Counted from the first letter of the stretch, positions 1 through 9,226 are shown. The stretch is 64,000 nt of DNA from Anabaena sp. UHCC 0187 (GCF_009712035.1 NZ_VILB01000004.1:62001-126000), one strand, 5' to 3'. Numbers and translations: made by a program. The notes: generated by a model from the sequence alone, not told the origin.

Positions 1-1
1 G

Positions 2-1360
2 ATTCGGGATTTAGCACGAAACTTAAATAAACAGATAAAGTTAGAAATTCTCGGCAAATCTACACCTGTTGATCGGGATATTCTCAAAAAATTAGAAGCA
101 CCTTTAACTCATATTCTTAGAAATGCTCTAGATCATGGCATTGAACCTCCAGAAAACCGCATTTCCTCCGGTAAATCCCCTGAAGGGACAATTCGTTTAG
201 AAGCCTTTCATCGTGGGGGAATGTTAGCAATTACTATTAGTGATGATGGCAAAGGTATCAATCATGAAGAATTACGTCAGAAAATCATTCATAAGAATTT
301 ACTCACATTAGATATGGCTGCCCAACTCTCAGATGCAGAGTTGATAGAATTTCTATTTTTACCTGGTTTCTCCACAACTAAACAGGTAACGGAAATTTCT
401 GGACGGGGTGTAGGTTTGGATATTGCCAAAAGTATGGCACAAGATGTAGGGGGAACAGTCCGGGCAACTTCTCAACTGGGAAAAGGCACAAGTTTTCATT
501 TTCAACTGCCGCTGACTTTGTCAGTAGTTAGAACACTATTAGTAGAAATTTCTGGCAAACCCTATGCTATTCCTTTGGCGCGAATTGACCAAATCGTTAC
601 TTTAGAAAGATCCGAAATTACTGATGTAGAAAATCGGCAATATTTCACTATGAATAACCAAAATATTGGATTGATTGCTGCTCATCAGGTGTTAGAATTA
701 CCAACACCAAAACAGCAAAATGGCGCAGTTTCTATTGTTGTGATTAGTGATCAAAATAGTACCTATGGCTTAGTAGTAGATAAGTTTTTAGGTGAGCGAG
801 ATTTAGTTGTTAGACCCCTAGATCCCCGCTTAGGTAAAGTTCCTGATATTAGTGCTACTGCTTTATTAGGAGATGGTTCACCTATTTTGATAGTTGATAT
901 TTCTGATATAGTCCGTTCTATGGATGCCATCCTCAAAGATGGGAATTTATCTAAGGTGATGATGCAAGCTGAATTAGAAAGCTTTACTGAACCGCGCAAA
1001 ATTTTGGTTGTTGATGACTCTATTACTGTGCGAGAAATGGAACGCAAACTATTAGAAAATCGTGGTTATCAAGTAGATACTGCTGTTAATGGTGTGGAAG
1101 GTTGGAATGCAGTTCGTACTAAGGAATATGATTTAGTCATTAGTGATATTGATATGCCCCGAATGAATGGCATTGAATTAGTCAAGCAAATCAAAAATAA
1201 TCCCCGTTTACATGATTTACCTGTGATTATTATTTCTTATCGTGACAGAGAAGAAGATAGAATGCAGGGTTTAGAAGCTGGGGCTGATTATTATTTAACT
1301 AAGAGTAGTTTTCATGACGATACTTTAATTAATGCAGTAATTGATTTAATTGGTCAATAG
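2..1360 (+). CDS. CheA-type hybrid histidine kinase with C-terminal receiver (5' end outside window)
   Basis: The reading frame is open from base 2, so this is the C-terminal 452 residues of a larger protein; the Hpt domain is outside the window. Visible parts in order: a CheA ATPase domain with N box (HILRNALDHGIE, about residue 37), G1 box DDGKGI (81-86) and the F/G2 stretch PGFSTTKQVTEISGRGVGLD; a CheW-like coupling domain (about 175-315); and a receiver domain starting at ILVVDDS with phosphoacceptor Asp in VISDIDMP and the conserved Lys near the end. It should autophosphorylate on its Hpt and pass phosphate to its own receiver and to downstream regulators. The next genes are cheB and a receiver-cyclase, so it probably drives that output. 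The CheA-REC layout is shared with WspE/FrzE/PixL-type kinases. Confidence 0.93.
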   Translation: MRDLARNLNKQIKLEILGKSTPVDRDILKKLEAPLTHILRNALDHGIEPPENRISSGKSPEGTIRLEAFHRGGMLAITISDDGKGINHEELRQKIIHKNLLTLDMAAQLSDAELIEFLFLPGFSTTKQVTEISGRGVGLDIAKSMAQDVGGTVRATSQLGKGTSFHFQLPLTLSVVRTLLVEISGKPYAIPLARIDQIVTLERSEITDVENRQYFTMNNQNIGLIAAHQVLELPTPKQQNGAVSIVVISDQNSTYGLVVDKFLGERDLVVRPLDPRLGKVPDISATALLGDGSPILIVDISDIVRSMDAILKDGNLSKVMMQAELESFTEPRKILVVDDSITVREMERKLLENRGYQVDTAVNGVEGWNAVRTKEYDLVISDIDMPRMNGIELVKQIKNNPRLHDLPVIIISYRDREEDRMQGLEAGADYYLTKSSFHDDTLINAVIDLIGQ

Positions 1361-1414
1361 TCAGTTGTCAGTTGTCAGTTGTTAGTGACCAATTACAAAT
1401 TACTAATTCCCTAT
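1361..1414. repeat. Degenerate heptamer repeat between kinase and cheB
   Basis: TCAGTTG-type units followed by an ACCAATTAC-like tail. The same repeat family recurs at 8195-8309 and 39366-39415. An open frame with a TTG start at 1379 runs through the repeat into cheB, but the repeat is best read as non-coding. Confidence 0.7.
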
Positions 1415-2425
1415 ATGAAAATTGCCATTGTTAATGATACAGTTATCTCTCTAAACACACTACGGCGGATTGTCCAATCTGTACCATACTATCAATTAAT
1501 TTGGACTGCTAAAAATGGTAAAGAAGCTATTAGTAAATGTCAAGAAAATACCCCTGATTTAATCTTGATGGCTTTACTAATGCCGGTGATGGATGGGGTA
1601 GCAGCAACCCAACATATTATGAAATATTCTCCTTGTGCCATTCTTATTGTCACTAAAAGTACAAAAGATAATATTTCGCACGTTTATGCAGCAATGGGTT
1701 ACGGGGCTTTAGATGTTGTTGATACTCCAGTAATGGATACAGAAAAATATGCAGATATGACTGATAAATTACTAAATAAAATAGCTAGAATTGCCAAGTT
1801 AATTAAAAAGAGTTCAACAATCAGCAAAATAAAATCAGGAAGTCAAAATCCAATATTTACATCACTGGAATTAGTGGCAATTGGTTCTTCCACTGGCGGA
1901 CCTAAAGCACTAGCTACGATTTTATCAAAACTACCAACTAATTTTAATGCTGCTGTTGCTATTGTCCAGCACGTTGATGGCCATTTTTCTAGCAGTTTTG
2001 CCGACTGGTTAAACCAGCAAACACCTTTACCAGTAAGGTTAGCAGTAGCAGGCGATCGCTTGCAAAAAGGTACGGTTTTAATAGCAGGAACAAATGATCA
2101 TCTCTGCTTAAAACCAGATTTAACCTTAGCCTATACCAAAAATCCCCTTGATTACCCTTATCGTCCTTCTGTAGATGTATTTTTCCACAGTCTTGCCCAA
2201 CATTGGCAAAAGAAAGGAACAGGAATTTTACTCACAGGTATGGGTAAAGACGGTGCAGAAGGATTAAATGCGTTAAAACTCCAAGGTTGGCATACAATTG
2301 CCCAAAATCAAGAAAGTTGTATTGTCTACGGAATGCCCAAAGCCGCTGTAGAATTAAATGCTGCTGTTCAGGTATTATCTTTAGAGGGGATAGCCACAAA
2401 TTTACAAAAATTTTCAAATAAATGA
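1415..2425 (+). CDS. cheB: CheB-type methylesterase with degenerate receiver domain
   Basis: 336 aa. The start is ATG 1415, because upstream in-frame codons from TTG 1379 lie in a non-coding repeat. Residues 1-125 are a receiver fold but the catalytic set is gone: the acidic pair is N7-D8, the phosphoacceptor position is Ala53 ([13 protein letters not shown]) and the conserved Lys is Asp103 (VVDTP). Residues 150-335 are an intact methylesterase/deamidase domain with the triad Ser159 (GSSTGG), His186 (VQHV) and Asp279 (GMGKDG). Known CheB proteins remove methyl groups from chemoreceptors and are switched on by receiver phosphorylation; that switch cannot work in the usual way here. It lies 54 bp after the hybrid kinase and 34 bp before the cyclase, so all three are probably cotranscribed. 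Confidence 0.93.
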   Translation: MKIAIVNDTVISLNTLRRIVQSVPYYQLIWTAKNGKEAISKCQENTPDLILMALLMPVMDGVAATQHIMKYSPCAILIVTKSTKDNISHVYAAMGYGALDVVDTPVMDTEKYADMTDKLLNKIARIAKLIKKSSTISKIKSGSQNPIFTSLELVAIGSSTGGPKALATILSKLPTNFNAAVAIVQHVDGHFSSSFADWLNQQTPLPVRLAVAGDRLQKGTVLIAGTNDHLCLKPDLTLAYTKNPLDYPYRPSVDVFFHSLAQHWQKKGTGILLTGMGKDGAEGLNALKLQGWHTIAQNQESCIVYGMPKAAVELNAAVQVLSLEGIATNLQKFSNK

Positions 2426-2459
2426 CAGATAAATTTTCTTAATTACCAATTACCTAACT

Positions 2460-3971
2460 ATGGAAGAACAAATTACAGTTTTACTCATAGACGATCAATC
2501 TATCATCGGTGAAGCCATTCATCGAATGCTTAAACCTGAATCCGATATCGTTTTTCACTACTGTAACGACCCTACCAAAGCCATCAAAACCGCTAAAGAA
2601 TGTCAGCCTACAGTTATTCTTCAAGATTTAGTAATGCCCCAAATGGAAGGGTTATTATTAGTCAAATTTTTGCGCTCTAAAGATTGTTCTACTGCTCATA
2701 TTCCCTTAATTGTTCTTTCCAGTAAAGAAGATCCAACTATCAAAGCTAAAGCATTTGAATTAGGGGCAAATGACTACTTGGTAAAACTGCCAAATGCCAT
2801 GGAATTAATCGCTCGAATTCGTTATCATTCCAAAGCTTATATTAACTTTCTCAAACGTCAAGAAGCAGAGGCTTTATTTAAAGCAGAAATTATGCGTCAA
2901 GCTGCATATATTGAGCAAGTTGGTAAGGTGACAACTGCCGCTTCTGATGTGGAAAAAGATGCTTTTCAACCTGATATTTTAGAAGAGGTTGCTAAACGTA
3001 GCGACGAATTAGGACAACTAGCCAGGGTGTTTACTAATATGGTGAAAACAGTAAAGACAAGGGAAAAAGAACTCACCAATGCTAACACCCAATTAGAGTC
3101 TTTATTAAAAGCTTATGGACGGTATGTACCTAATGAATATCTACGATTTTTGCGTAAAGAAAGCATTACTGATGTGAAATTAGGTGATCATGTTAGTAAA
3201 AGCATGGCTGTCATGTTTAGTGATATTCGTTCCTTTACCACTCTTTCTGAAGGAATGACACCCCAGGATAATTTTAATTTTGTTAATGCTTACCTCAAAC
3301 GAGTTAGTCCCGAAATTCGTAATAACTATGGATTGATAGTAAAATTTTTAGGTGATGGCATGATGGCAGTTTTTCCTGATGGTGCTGATGATGCTATAGC
3401 TGCTGGTGTTTCTAAACTTAAACGGGTAGAAGAATATAATAAAAAGCGGGTAGAAAATGGTTATATTCCTATTAAAATTGGGATTGGTATTCATGTTGGA
3501 CACATGATGTTAGGAATGGTTGGGGAAGAAAACCGAATGCAGGGAGATGCCTTTTCTGATAATGTGAATTTAACAGCCCGTTTGGAAGGATTGACAAAAT
3601 TTTATGGTGTCTCTTTATTGATTTCTGAACAGGCGTTAGATAATCTCAGTAACCCTGGTAAATACCAAATTCGCTTTTTAGATCAGGTAGTTGTGAAAGG
3701 GAGAAGTGAAGCAATTGCTGTTTATGAAGTATTAGATGCAGAAATTGATACGGTGAGATTTATTAAACTCCAAACTCAGCCAAGTTTTGAACAAGGATTA
3801 GAATATTATCGTACTGGTAATTTTGACAAAGCAAAAGAATATTTTGAAAAGGTTTTAACTATGAATACTGCTGATAAAACCGCCGATTTATATTTAAGTC
3901 GGGTAAATTATTTGTTAGAAAATGGTAAGCCAGAAAATTGGGATGGTATTTGGTACTTTACGGAAAAATAA
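2460..3971 (+). CDS. Receiver - HAMP-like - class III adenylyl cyclase
   Basis: 503 aa, no membrane segment. Residues 1-125 are a complete receiver (D11/D12, phosphoacceptor D56 in ILQDLVMP, Lys in YLVKLP). Residues 172-206 resemble the second helix of a HAMP domain (RSDELGQLARVF). Residues 245-420 are a class III cyclase: metal ligands D255 (MFSDIRSF) and D299 (FLGDGMM), substrate residues K295 and D363, transition-state residues N370 and R374. The Lys/Asp pair predicts ATP, hence cAMP. A TPR-like segment follows (about 433-490). Phosphorylation by the upstream CheA-type kinase would be the natural input. It occupies the place that a receiver-GGDEF protein (WspR) has in Wsp systems. Confidence 0.92.
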   Translation: MEEQITVLLIDDQSIIGEAIHRMLKPESDIVFHYCNDPTKAIKTAKECQPTVILQDLVMPQMEGLLLVKFLRSKDCSTAHIPLIVLSSKEDPTIKAKAFELGANDYLVKLPNAMELIARIRYHSKAYINFLKRQEAEALFKAEIMRQAAYIEQVGKVTTAASDVEKDAFQPDILEEVAKRSDELGQLARVFTNMVKTVKTREKELTNANTQLESLLKAYGRYVPNEYLRFLRKESITDVKLGDHVSKSMAVMFSDIRSFTTLSEGMTPQDNFNFVNAYLKRVSPEIRNNYGLIVKFLGDGMMAVFPDGADDAIAAGVSKLKRVEEYNKKRVENGYIPIKIGIGIHVGHMMLGMVGEENRMQGDAFSDNVNLTARLEGLTKFYGVSLLISEQALDNLSNPGKYQIRFLDQVVVKGRSEAIAVYEVLDAEIDTVRFIKLQTQPSFEQGLEYYRTGNFDKAKEYFEKVLTMNTADKTADLYLSRVNYLLENGKPENWDGIWYFTEK

Positions 3972-4000
3972 CTGCATCTATTTTAGATATTTACCCAATA

Positions 4001-4031
4001 AAAAAACCTAGTTTATTGATAAAACTAGGTT
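4001..4031 (-). terminator. Intrinsic terminator of the GxRPI-repeat gene
   Basis: A perfect 10-bp stem (AACCTAGTTT at 4005-4014 with AAACTAGGTT at 4022-4031) and a 7-base loop. Read on the minus strand it is followed by a run of about seven T, so it fits the gene ending at 4113. On the plus strand the stem lacks a T run, so it would end the cyclase transcript only weakly. Confidence 0.8.
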
Positions 4032-4112
4032 GAGAAAAATATAGTCACAATAATTAGTAATTCCAGAATTCAGAATGTTGGATAATTCACTCCTGAATTC
4101 TTAACTTTGTAA

Positions 4113-4418
4113 CTAATCTAGAAAACCCATCAAAATTTCGGAATCATCAAAGGTATTTGGCGCTATTGGCCGATTTCCGAATACAGAATAGTTGTCAGCA
4201 ACTACCAATGCACTAGAAGCAATGGGACGAATACCAGACAAGTTAATACTATCAACTACTTGAAATGTGTTTGCACCTATGGGACGAATTCCCATCGAGT
4301 TGAAGGTATCAACTACTTGCAATGTCCCGGTGGTAATGGGACGCATTCCAGCAACTATGATAGTTCCCTGAGAAGTTTCTTCAGTATTACCACTCTGATC
4401 CTGATTATTTTCTGTCAC
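4113..4418 (-). CDS. Small GxRPI-repeat protein of unknown function
   Basis: 101 aa, GTG start preceded by a good AAAGGAG site. After a polar Gln/Asn/Glu-rich N-terminus (1-23) it consists of 19-residue repeats starting at residues 24, 43, 62 and 81. Each begins G-[MIN]-R-P-I and most continue with a T/S-x-x-QVVD-like strand; the last is shortened and ends in ILMGFLD. There is no signal peptide, membrane segment or Cys. I believe similar repeats with an LMGxLD ending occur in other cyanobacterial hypothetical proteins, but I know of no function. It has its own terminator and stands alone, convergent with the cyclase. Confidence 0.8.
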   Translation of the reverse strand: MTENNQDQSGNTEETSQGTIIVAGMRPITTGTLQVVDTFNSMGIRPIGANTFQVVDSINLSGIRPIASSALVVADNYSVFGNRPIAPNTFDDSEILMGFLD

Positions 4419-4708
4419 TGTTATTTCTCCTTTGTATTTGATAGCACTGTCTCAAACTAAATCTTTGTTTGTTAAGTGAATTTTACAATAATTAAGGAAA
4501 GAAGTATTTTTTTCCCATATATTTAGAGTCTAACCTTAAACAAGCATATATCACAGGTTAAATCTGAGATTGATATATTTTTTAATGCGGTTAGAATACT
4601 GATCATATCAGCTAATGTACATTTATTTTAATACAAATAGGCTACATCAAGTTATAAAATTATTTTATATTTTTGATAAGATAAATACCATAACCAAAAA
4701 TAATCAAA

Positions 4709-5116
4709 TCAAAGAATTAAGTAACTATGCCATTTTGATTGAGGATCTTGACGGTTTTTTTCTGGTATTAATAACCGCCAACTTTTACCTTCTTTCTGAA
4801 TTTGTAGATAAACTTCAAAGTGTTTTTGAACTTGTTTAAAACTACGTTTTGGTAATTTCACAGTAAAATCATAATTTCCCTGTACCCGATAAGCTGGTAA
4901 GTTTTCAATGGTGAGGGGTTGTTCTTGAGTAATAGATATCCGTTGAATATTAAATTTTTGGAAGTTTAAATCTAGTTGTTGGTTAAGTTGCTGTTGGGTT
5001 TGTTCTAGTTGCAGTGCGATCGCTTTTTGCACTAACTCCGGTGTTGGTAATAAAGCAATACTACTACAAGCTGTTAAGCAAATTATTAAAATTGTTGTAA
5101 AAATCCACTTAATCAT
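4709..5116 (-). CDS. Small lipoprotein of unknown function
   Basis: 135 aa. The N-terminus is a lipoprotein signal: Lys3, hydrophobic stretch 4-15, lipobox LTAC with Cys17. The mature part has a Gln-rich helical segment (about 30-55) followed by a strand-rich region. No known domain recognised. Expected in the periplasm, lipid-anchored. A 37-bp gap separates it from moaD upstream on the same strand. Confidence 0.75.
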   Translation of the reverse strand: MIKWIFTTILIICLTACSSIALLPTPELVQKAIALQLEQTQQQLNQQLDLNFQKFNIQRISITQEQPLTIENLPAYRVQGNYDFTVKLPKRSFKQVQKHFEVYLQIQKEGKSWRLLIPEKNRQDPQSKWHSYLIL

Positions 5117-5153
5117 ATTTTATCTTTTATCAATGTATTTGAATTGATCATCA

Positions 5154-5414
5154 TTAACCACCACTGACAGGAGGAATTAACACAACTTCATCATGATTTT
5201 GTAATATTGTTTGCGGTGACACAAATTGTAAATTGATACCAAATCTGGTAAGATCACGCCAGGGAGTTAGCCGAGGATGTTCATTAATTAAGCGATCGCA
5301 CACAGCTTGAACAGATGTACCATGGGGAAAATCCCACATTAACTCGTTCACCCCATAAACTTCTTGATAAATCGCAAATAACTTTACAGTTACAGTAATT
5401 GCCGCATTAGACAT
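5154..5414 (-). CDS. moaD: MoaD/ThiS-family sulfur carrier, probably molybdopterin synthase small subunit
   Basis: 86 aa, the usual size. Beta-grasp pattern with N-terminal VTVKLFAIYQE and the diagnostic C-terminus VVLIPPVSGG ending in Gly-Gly, where the thiocarboxylate forms. The LFA motif favours MoaD over ThiS. No moaE or other molybdopterin gene is adjacent. Confidence 0.85.
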   Translation of the reverse strand: MSNAAITVTVKLFAIYQEVYGVNELMWDFPHGTSVQAVCDRLINEHPRLTPWRDLTRFGINLQFVSPQTILQNHDEVVLIPPVSGG

Positions 5415-5501
5415 AATATCAACTTGTCCACATTTTTTTATATAATTAATTTATAGCAGAGAATAGGATAAACTTACTTATTTAATTAAAACCCAGAAAC
5501 A

Positions 5502-6833
5502 ATGACAGAACAATTTAACTTTTTTCAACAGTGGTATCCTCTCATCCCCATAGAAGACTTAGAACCCCAAAAACCAAAGCCTATCACATTATTAGGCAAA
5601 AGATTAGTAATTTGGAAACCTAGCAAATCGGAAACATATCGAGTATTTTTAGATCAATGTCCTCACCGTCTCGCACCATTAAGCGAAGGCAGAATCGAAG
5701 ATAAAACAGGTAACTTAATGTGTAGTTATCATGGTTGGGAATTTAATGAAAATGGTATTTGTCAACGCATTCCCCAAGCAGAAAACCCAGAAATTCTCAC
5801 CAAAAATCCAGAAAATTTTTGTGTGATTTCCTTTCCAGTTCGTCAACAACAGGAAATACTTTGGGTTTGGCCAGATGAAACAACAGCAGCAATAGCTGAA
5901 AATACACCTTTACCTTTATCACCACAAATAGACGCAGAAAAAGGATTTGTTTGGTCTAGTTATGTTCGAGATTTAGCATACGATTGGCAAACATTAATAG
6001 AAAATGTAGCAGATCCTGCTCATGTACCCTTTTCTCATCATGGAGTCCAAGGTAATAGAGACAAAGCTAGACCTATACCTATTAACATAGTTAAATCAAC
6101 TATGGATTTAATTGAAGTAGATATTGCGAGAGGTTTACCCACAACAATTACATTTGAACCACCTTGTAGATTAGAATATGCAATTAGTATTGGTAATACG
6201 GGAAAGAAACTAGGTTTAGTTGTTTATTGTATTCCCGTATCTCCTGGTAAATCGAGAATTGTTGCTCAATTTCCCCGCAACTTTGCTAAAACCCTACATC
6301 GGATTATACCCCGTTGGTGGAATCATATTAATGAGAGACATCTAGTATTAGATGGAGATATGATTTTTCTGCAACAACAAGAATACTATTTACAACAAAA
6401 ACAATTAACCCAAAGTTGGAAAACAGCTTATAAATTACCCACAAATGCTGATAAATTAGTAATTGAATTTCGCAATTGGTTTGATAAACATTGTCAAAGT
6501 AAATTACCTTGGCAAGAAATAGGAATTAATGGTAGTGAACCTACAACTATTAATGAAAATCGGGCTGAAGTTCTCGATAGATATAAACAACATACCCAGC
6601 ATTGTAGTAGTTGTAAAACAGCAGTTAAAAATTTAGAACGGTTACAAATAGGACTTTTAGCATATTTTGTAATTATTATATCTGGAGTTGCTGTATTACC
6701 TGATCATTGGCGTTTTCAGCTAGGTTTCCCATTAGTAATTACCGGACTTTTAGGTTTAGCAGCTTACAGTTGGCTGAAATTTTCTCTCATTCCTAAATTC
6801 TATTTTGTAGATTATATCCACGCTGAGAAATAA
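5502..6833 (+). CDS. Rieske non-haem oxygenase of the PaO/Tic55 type
   Basis: 443 aa. The Rieske centre is C53-P-H55 and C74-S-Y-H77. The mononuclear iron site follows as N168, D171, H174, H179 (DPAHVPFSHH). A C-terminal CxxC (C368, C371) is the mark of the pheophorbide a oxygenase/Tic55/chlorophyllide a oxygenase-like group, where it is a redox-responsive pair. Two hydrophobic segments at the end (about 382-430) should anchor it to a membrane. The substrate in cyanobacteria is not evident from sequence; chlorophyll or another tetrapyrrole is a guess from the family. Divergent from moaD with an 87-bp gap. Confidence 0.9.
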   Translation: MTEQFNFFQQWYPLIPIEDLEPQKPKPITLLGKRLVIWKPSKSETYRVFLDQCPHRLAPLSEGRIEDKTGNLMCSYHGWEFNENGICQRIPQAENPEILTKNPENFCVISFPVRQQQEILWVWPDETTAAIAENTPLPLSPQIDAEKGFVWSSYVRDLAYDWQTLIENVADPAHVPFSHHGVQGNRDKARPIPINIVKSTMDLIEVDIARGLPTTITFEPPCRLEYAISIGNTGKKLGLVVYCIPVSPGKSRIVAQFPRNFAKTLHRIIPRWWNHINERHLVLDGDMIFLQQQEYYLQQKQLTQSWKTAYKLPTNADKLVIEFRNWFDKHCQSKLPWQEIGINGSEPTTINENRAEVLDRYKQHTQHCSSCKTAVKNLERLQIGLLAYFVIIISGVAVLPDHWRFQLGFPLVITGLLGLAAYSWLKFSLIPKFYFVDYIHAEK

Positions 6834-6876
6834 AGAATGAATAATAAACTCTTACCAATTACCCATTAACAATTAT

Positions 6877-7482
6877 CTAAAGTTTCAATTCCAAACGTTG
6901 AAAGTCTCGCTGAACTTCATTCCACAAAGCTTTATTATATGGATCGGTTTTCAGGGCTTTTTTCAGATAAATTCTGGCTTTTGGAAGTTGCTTTTCTGTA
7001 ATTAAAGCTCGTCCCCAGATTTGATAAGCGATCGCTAACCATTGACGCACTTCCGCATCTGCTGGTAAACGTGCCATTAAAGCCTCTGCTAGAGCGATCG
7101 CTTGGGGAAAACGTCTTTCCTGTAAAAATCGCTGTAACTGTTCATAAGTCTTCCACTTTAACCGTTGTTCTATATCCTCTAAATTTGGTGGGTGAGATAT
7201 AACCGTTGTTTTTGCTGCTGCTGGTTGAGTTTTAACTTCTGTAGCACTAGAAACATTAATTTTTATCTCACTAGGCTGTGGCTTAATTTCCTCCGGTGGT
7301 AAAACCATTTGCAGAAATTTATAAGCCTCAGTCACCGCAATAAATTTGTCTTTAGCTTTGAGATCATTTGGATTAATATCAGGATGATATTGCTGTACCA
7401 ATCGGCGATAGGACGCTTTAATATCAGCAAAAGAAGCTCCCGACCTTAAACCTAATATCCGGTAATAATCTTGAAGATCCAT
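6877..7482 (-). CDS. J-domain protein with TPR-like C-terminus
   Basis: 201 aa. Residues 4-62 are a J domain with the HPD motif at 33-35. A low-complexity linker (about 65-100) leads to a helical tail (110-195) that looks like two TPR-like units. It lacks the Gly/Phe and zinc-finger regions of DnaJ, so it is a type III J protein, expected to recruit and stimulate a particular DnaK. It lies downstream of clpP3 on the same strand, 104 bp away. Confidence 0.9.
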   Translation of the reverse strand: MDLQDYYRILGLRSGASFADIKASYRRLVQQYHPDINPNDLKAKDKFIAVTEAYKFLQMVLPPEEIKPQPSEIKINVSSATEVKTQPAAAKTTVISHPPNLEDIEQRLKWKTYEQLQRFLQERRFPQAIALAEALMARLPADAEVRQWLAIAYQIWGRALITEKQLPKARIYLKKALKTDPYNKALWNEVQRDFQRLELKL

Positions 7483-7586
7483 GTTGCTTTGCTTGACTCC
7501 AATTCAAAATTCAAAACTAAAAATTCAAAATGAGAAACTCATATTTTTGAACTTTACATCTTGAATTTTGAATCATTTTGCCCTAT

Positions 7587-8180
7587 TTAAATACGTTCTT
7601 CAATCACACGATCAATTAAACCGTATTCCTTAGCCTCTTGAGCAGACATAAAAAAGTCACGATCCATGTCTTTTTCAATCTTGCTTAAAGGTTGAGTAGT
7701 ATTATCAGCATAAATCTGATTTAACTGACTCCGAATTCGCAGAATTTCTCTAGCTTCGATTTCGATATCAGAAGCTTGTCCGCGAGTTCCACCAGAAGGT
7801 TGGTGAATCATAATCCGGGAGTGAGGTAAGGCCATGCGTTTACCCTTTGTTCCCGCAGCCAACAGGAAAGATCCCATGGAAGCAGCTAAACCGACACAGA
7901 TTGTCACCACATCAGACTTGATATGTTGCATGGTGTCATAAATTGCCAAACCAGATGTCACCATCCCACCGGGGGAATTGATATACAAATAAATATCCTT
8001 CCCTGGATCATCGGAATCCAGATACAGCATGACAGCAATGATTTGGTTAGCAATTTCGTCATCTACATCTCTTCCTAGGAAAATAATTCTTTCCCGATAA
8101 AGACGGTCATAAATGCTAATCCAATCTGTATATTGTCCACCGGGCATCCGATAAGGAACTTTAGGCACGCCTATAGGCAT
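7587..8180 (-). CDS. clpP3: Clp protease proteolytic subunit ClpP3
   Basis: 197 aa with the full serine protease triad: S101 (GLAASMGS), H126 (MIHQPSGG) and D175 (DRDFFMSA). It follows clpR on the same strand. In studied cyanobacteria ClpP3 and ClpR form one mixed core that works with ClpC/ClpS, and the order clpR-clpP3 here fits that. A short repeat array separates the two genes. Confidence 0.95.
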   Translation of the reverse strand: MPIGVPKVPYRMPGGQYTDWISIYDRLYRERIIFLGRDVDDEIANQIIAVMLYLDSDDPGKDIYLYINSPGGMVTSGLAIYDTMQHIKSDVVTICVGLAASMGSFLLAAGTKGKRMALPHSRIMIHQPSGGTRGQASDIEIEAREILRIRSQLNQIYADNTTQPLSKIEKDMDRDFFMSAQEAKEYGLIDRVIEERI

Positions 8181-8194
8181 TTGCGGTACTCCGT

Positions 8195-8309
8195 TTGTAA
8201 TTAGTTAATTGTCAGTGGTCAGTTGTCAGTGGTTAGTGGTTAATGGTCAGATGAAGCTATATCTTCTTACCAATCACCAATTACCCATTACCCATTACCC
8301 ATTACCTAT
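8195..8309. repeat. Heptamer-type repeat array between clpR and clpP3
   Basis: Degenerate units of the TCAGTGG/TCAGTTG type (about 8210-8250), then ACCAATT/ACCCATT units (about 8269-8307). The array sits inside the presumed clpR-clpP3 transcript, so it would be transcribed. Confidence 0.75.
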
Positions 8310-8972
8310 TTAAAGCACACTTGCAGGGAGTGGGGGATTAGCGAGTTCATCCTTCCTAAAAACTCTGTCAATCAAACCATACTCCTTAGCTTCGTCAGGG
8401 GTCATGTAGAACAGACGATCCATGTCCTTGCTAATTTTCGCCATGTCTTGTTCAGTCGTCCGGGCGAGAATTTCCAGCATTGAAGCTTTATTTGCCAAAA
8501 CTTCCTTAGCACGAATTTGAATATCCGTCGCCTGTCCTTGGGCGTAGCTCTTAGGCTGATGCAGGATAATAGAAGAATTGGGCAAACTAGCACGACAGCC
8601 TTTTGTCCCCGCACTAAGAATCATCGCCGCCATACCCATAGCCGAACCAATACAAATGGTGTGGATAGGAGGCTTGATATATTTCATAGTGTCATAGATA
8701 GCGAAGGCTTCGGTTTCAAAACCGATAGGTTCGCCACTGTAACCAGAAGTACCTGTAGAGTTGATGTAGATTTTAATTGGTTTTTCGGGATCATCGGACT
8801 GCAAATACAGCAATTGAGCGACGATTAATTCCGTAACAGACGGAACAAGTGGCATACCCAGATACACAATCCGCTCCTTCAATAGTAGGGACGGTAAATC
8901 TGGCGGCGGTGTCCGGTAGGAACTATCGCCGGAATAGGGGGCTTGCACAGCCTTGAGGTGAGAAATATCCAT
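8310..8972 (-). CDS. clpR: Non-catalytic Clp subunit ClpR
   Basis: 220 aa ClpP homologue. The catalytic Ser position is Gly113 (GSAMGMAAMIL aligned with the ClpP3 motif [11 protein letters not shown]), while the His (ILHQP, H138) remains. It also has a short insertion after INSTGTS (about 74-85), typical of ClpR. It is the structural partner of ClpP3 in the Clp core. ATG start at 8972; first gene of the pair. Confidence 0.94.
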   Translation of the reverse strand: MDISHLKAVQAPYSGDSSYRTPPPDLPSLLLKERIVYLGMPLVPSVTELIVAQLLYLQSDDPEKPIKIYINSTGTSGYSGEPIGFETEAFAIYDTMKYIKPPIHTICIGSAMGMAAMILSAGTKGCRASLPNSSIILHQPKSYAQGQATDIQIRAKEVLANKASMLEILARTTEQDMAKISKDMDRLFYMTPDEAKEYGLIDRVFRKDELANPPLPASVL

Positions 8973-9129
8973 AGCAACTAATCGCCTGAAACTATGCCGT
9001 TAATGTATTACATCCTAGCGCGATGCTCACCCAATTTAGGGTGTGGATTTCTCCCTGATGGTGAAAAAAGCTAAATTTTAAAATATTTGGGTATTGAGTA
9101 CCAATTATGCCAATTACAACAGAATGTAG

Positions 9130-9148
9130 GGGCGCAGGGTCTGCGCCC
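9130..9148. repeat. GC-rich hairpin repeat
   Basis: A perfect 8-bp stem, GGGCGCAG / CTGCGCCC, with a 3-base loop inside an AT-rich gap. It looks like the short dispersed palindromes common in Nostocales intergenic DNA. The flanking 8973-9518 holds no gene I can support apart from the three short elements listed. Confidence 0.6.
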
Positions 9149-9226
9149 TCAATTGTATGGCATCCCACCAAGAACCGCTATATTTTCTCTACCTTTGGGT
9201 GTGGCTAGTTTTTATACCTAAAATTG

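Noticed and set aside
1379-1414. TTG-initiated N-terminal extension of CheB
   Set aside because: The extra codons are a translated non-coding heptamer repeat; ATG 1415 starts exactly at the receiver fold.
2460-3971. Guanylyl cyclase activity
   Set aside because: The substrate pair is Lys295/Asp363, the ATP-type set; guanylyl enzymes usually have Glu and Cys/Ser/Gly-type residues there.
4615-4839. Plus-strand 74-codon frame
   Set aside because: AT-rich, overlaps the 3' part of the lipoprotein gene on the other strand and has no recognisable features.
8310-8972. ClpR called as a broken ClpP pseudogene
   Set aside because: Loss of the Ser is the defining trait of ClpR, the frame is intact and the operon with clpP3 is conserved.
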